Positions 62,686-64,000 of a stretch of 64,000 nucleotides of DNA are shown here, one piece after another. Both the position numbers and the translations under genes were made by a program. The notes under the pieces were generated by a model that saw only the letters and a list, made by a program, of their open reading frames with translations, did no database searches and was not told where the DNA came from. Position 1 is the stretch's first letter; each line of letters begins with the position of its first letter. Source of the DNA: Lamprobacter modestohalophilus (GTDB lineage Bacteria > Pseudomonadota > Gammaproteobacteria > Chromatiales > Chromatiaceae); NCBI RefSeq assembly GCF_016583905.1, contig NZ_NRRY01000001.1:186001-250000 (forward strand), given 5' to 3'.

Positions 62686-64000
62686 TTAGCCGGGTAACTG
62701 TATCGTGATGCAATGCAGGCTGCCGCCTTGCCGAATCAACGGCCGGCAAGCGACGGGCTCGATGCGGCGGCCCGGAAAACAGCCGGCGAGGCGTTCGCAG
62801 GCGATCGCATCGGCGGGGTCGTCGTAGACCGGGACGAGCACGGCGCGGTTGATGATCAGGAAATTGGCGTAGCCAGCGGGTAAGCGCTGGCCGTCCTCGT
62901 CATGAATCGGCGCCGGTTGCGGCAGGGCGACCAGTCGATAGGGCTCGCCGTTGCGCTGGCGCAGGGTGCGCAGCTCGGCTGCAAGCCGCTCCAATGCGGG
63001 ATGATCGGGGTCGCTGGGATCATCGCTCGCGGCGTAGCAGATGGTCTGCGGATCGCAGAAGCGGGCGAGGGTGTCGATGTGCCCATCGGTATCATCGCCG
63101 CTGAGCTGGCCGTGCTCGAGCCAGAGGAAGCGCTCGAGACCCAGTCGGTCGCGCAGCTCGGCCTCTATCTCGGTTTGGCTCCAGCCTGGATTGCGAGCCG
63201 GATCGATGATGGTGCGGCGCACGGCGAGCAAGCTGCCGGCGCCGTCGCTCTCGATGGCGCCGCCTTCGAGCACTAGAGAACTTGATTCAAGGCGGTCGCG
63301 GGCGCTGCCTAAGCTGAATCTCGGGCGGCTCATCTTCTGAGGTTGACCGCTGGCCATGACCGTTAAGGTGGCGTCTCTGAAAACGGACGCACTGGGATGG
63401 GCATTTGAATTCGACCCGGGATCATCTAGATGCGCTTCATGTGGCGCCGCAAAGCCGCCGGCGGCGAACACCTGGGTGGTGATCCGGTTATCGAGCTCGG
63501 CGGGATACTTGCCACCCCAGCCGTTGAAGCGGAAGTCGATCAGGACGCGCGCGTTGGTGGCGCGGTCGATGACACTGATCGGTCCATGATCGCGCGCCCA
63601 GGTGTCGTTGCTCGGGGCAACGGCAAAGCGGATGCGCTTCGTTTGACCCCTAGTGCCGGCTTTTGCTCTGAATTTAGTTTTGGCTTCAGTTTCTGGTTTG
63701 GCCTGAGCTTCTTCGGTAGATTCAGCCTCAGCCTCAGCCTCAGCCTCAGCCTCAGCCTCGGTTCCTGTCCCGACGGCTGGGTAATCCTTGTTCGATGCTT
63801 CATTAAGCTGCGCTTGGATCGCGCGCCGATGTGCCTCATCCCTGCAGATGATGAGTAGGTCCTGGTCTGCCGTGATCAGCTGTGCCAACCGTCGGTAGAT
63901 GGCCTCGACCGCGTCGAGCTGCGCGGCCCAATCCGTGTCCGCGTGCGGCCAGGTCAGTATCACCGCCTGTTGCGGCTCCCATTCAGCAGGTAGATGGCGC
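62686..64000 (-). CDS. Agmatine deiminase-type protein, 5' end outside window
   Basis: The frame is open to the window's right edge: upstream of the ATG at 63963 it reads RHLPAEWEPQQAVILTWPHADTDWA, the family's real N-terminal region, so the gene starts beyond 64000. Deiminase motifs: WARDHGPISV, GGKYPAELDNR, LVLEGGAIESDG, DDTDGHIDTLARF and catalytic Cys in GGSLHCIT. It would hydrolyse agmatine to N-carbamoylputrescine. Two insertions break the core: an Ala/Glu run from a GCCTCA hexamer array before AKPETEAKTK, and about 48 residues from FAAPHEAHLDD to LVLEGG, including a dispersed repeat (63310-63366) read as LTVMASGQPQKMSRPRFSL. Confidence 0.9.
   Translation of the reverse strand, partial: RHLPAEWEPQQAVILTWPHADTDWAAQLDAVEAIYRRLAQLITADQDLLIICRDEAHRRAIQAQLNEASNKDYPAVGTGTEAEAEAEAEAEAESTEEAQAKPETEAKTKFRAKAGTRGQTKRIRFAVAPSNDTWARDHGPISVIDRATNARVLIDFRFNGWGGKYPAELDNRITTQVFAAGGFAAPHEAHLDDPGSNSNAHPSASVFRDATLTVMASGQPQKMSRPRFSLGSARDRLESSSLVLEGGAIESDGAGSLLAVRRTIIDPARNPGWSQTEIEAELRDRLGLERFLWLEHGQLSGDDTDGHIDTLARFCDPQTICYAASDDPSDPDHPALERLAAELRTLRQRNGEPYRLVALPQPAPIHDEDGQRLPAGYANFLIINRAVLVPVYDDPADAIACERLAGCFPGRRIEPVACRPLIRQGGSLHCITIQLPG
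63310..63366 (+). repeat. Dispersed repeat inside the agmatine deiminase gene
   Basis: CTAAGCTGAATCTCGGGCG, GCTCATCTTCTGAGGTTGAC, CGCTGGCCATGACCGTTAAG: same order as the 15968 copy (TGAATCTC...TCAT, GGCCATGA, CGTTA), though the hairpins are degraded. It is translated in frame on the minus strand with no stop codon. Confidence 0.7.
63722..63759. repeat. GCCTCA hexamer array in agmatine deiminase
   Basis: Six copies of GCCTCA, encoding an Ala-Glu run on the minus strand; the same hexamer as in xerC. It keeps the reading frame. Confidence 0.92.

Overview
The window looks like a chromosomal piece of a GC-rich gammaproteobacterium, probably one of the Chromatiales (purple sulfur bacteria and relatives). 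The basis is the gene order lptM-lysA-dapF-DUF484-xerC, which resembles the enterobacterial dapF-xerC region, together with the protein style and the presence of AAA-ATPase/PD-(D/E)XK genes. The genus is an inference, because no rRNA or tRNA gene is visible. Both window ends cut genes: an ATP-grasp/alpha-E gene on the left and an agmatine deiminase-type gene on the right.

Layout. 1-2.4 kb: ATP-grasp/alpha-E plus transglutaminase pair. 2.5-8.7 kb (minus): EamA transporter, then an MCE/Mla-type lipid ABC operon (permease, unusual ATPase, MCE protein, lipoprotein, unknown protein). 8.7-11.1 kb: GNAT-nitrilase fusion and a Uma2 nuclease-like gene. 11.3-15.5 kb: two near-identical AAA-ATPase/PD-(D/E)XK genes flanking a TacA-TacT toxin-antitoxin pair. 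15.7-24.6 kb (minus): small Cys-rich protein, DUF29 remnant, clpB, CBS protein, third AAA/PD-(D/E)XK gene, NAD(P)-binding/DUF2867 protein, alpha/beta hydrolase. 24.8-30.8 kb (plus): L,D-transpeptidase, a 41-residue membrane protein, lptM, lysA, a gutted methyltransferase, dapF, DUF484, xerC, glutaredoxin-like protein. 31.2-36.6 kb: fasciclin protein with a strong terminator, sulfotransferase pair, a PAS histidine kinase with CheY-like partner, DUF2189 protein. 37.2-49.3 kb: DUF349 protein, MBL hydrolase, RDD protein, a FixL/FixJ-like two-component pair, MFS exporter, secreted phospholipase A2-like protein, DUF2939 protein, cca. 49.4-51.5 kb: an IS607-type element (serine recombinase plus TnpB). 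51.6-53.3 kb: three small membrane-protein genes. 53.7-61.9 kb: propionate catabolism (prpE, GntR regulator, prpBCD) interrupted by an MBL hydrolase and a VapBC-like pair. 62-64 kb: type IV pilin and agmatine deiminase.

The most unusual feature of the window is its repeat content. A dispersed family of about 55 bp that can fold as two hairpins closed by a TTAACG/CGTTA stem occurs at nine loci (eleven units). It often supplies the stop codon of an adjacent gene, and once it lies in frame inside a coding region. A second, 83 bp element with terminal inverted repeats occurs twice. Short tandem arrays are frequent: those translated inside conserved genes have periods of 6, 9, 15 or 36 bp (all multiples of three), while arrays of 7 and 13-14 bp are found only between genes. 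As a result several housekeeping proteins (XerC, LysA, PrpC, RDD, DUF2939, agmatine deiminase) carry low-complexity additions.

Functional links: prpE with prpBCD converts propionate to pyruvate and succinate through the methylcitrate cycle under a GntR regulator. LysA and DapF complete diaminopimelate/lysine synthesis. The L,D-transpeptidase, LptM and the MCE operon concern the envelope. The two phosphorelays and the TA/AAA genes make the region sensory and defence-flavoured rather than a single island.
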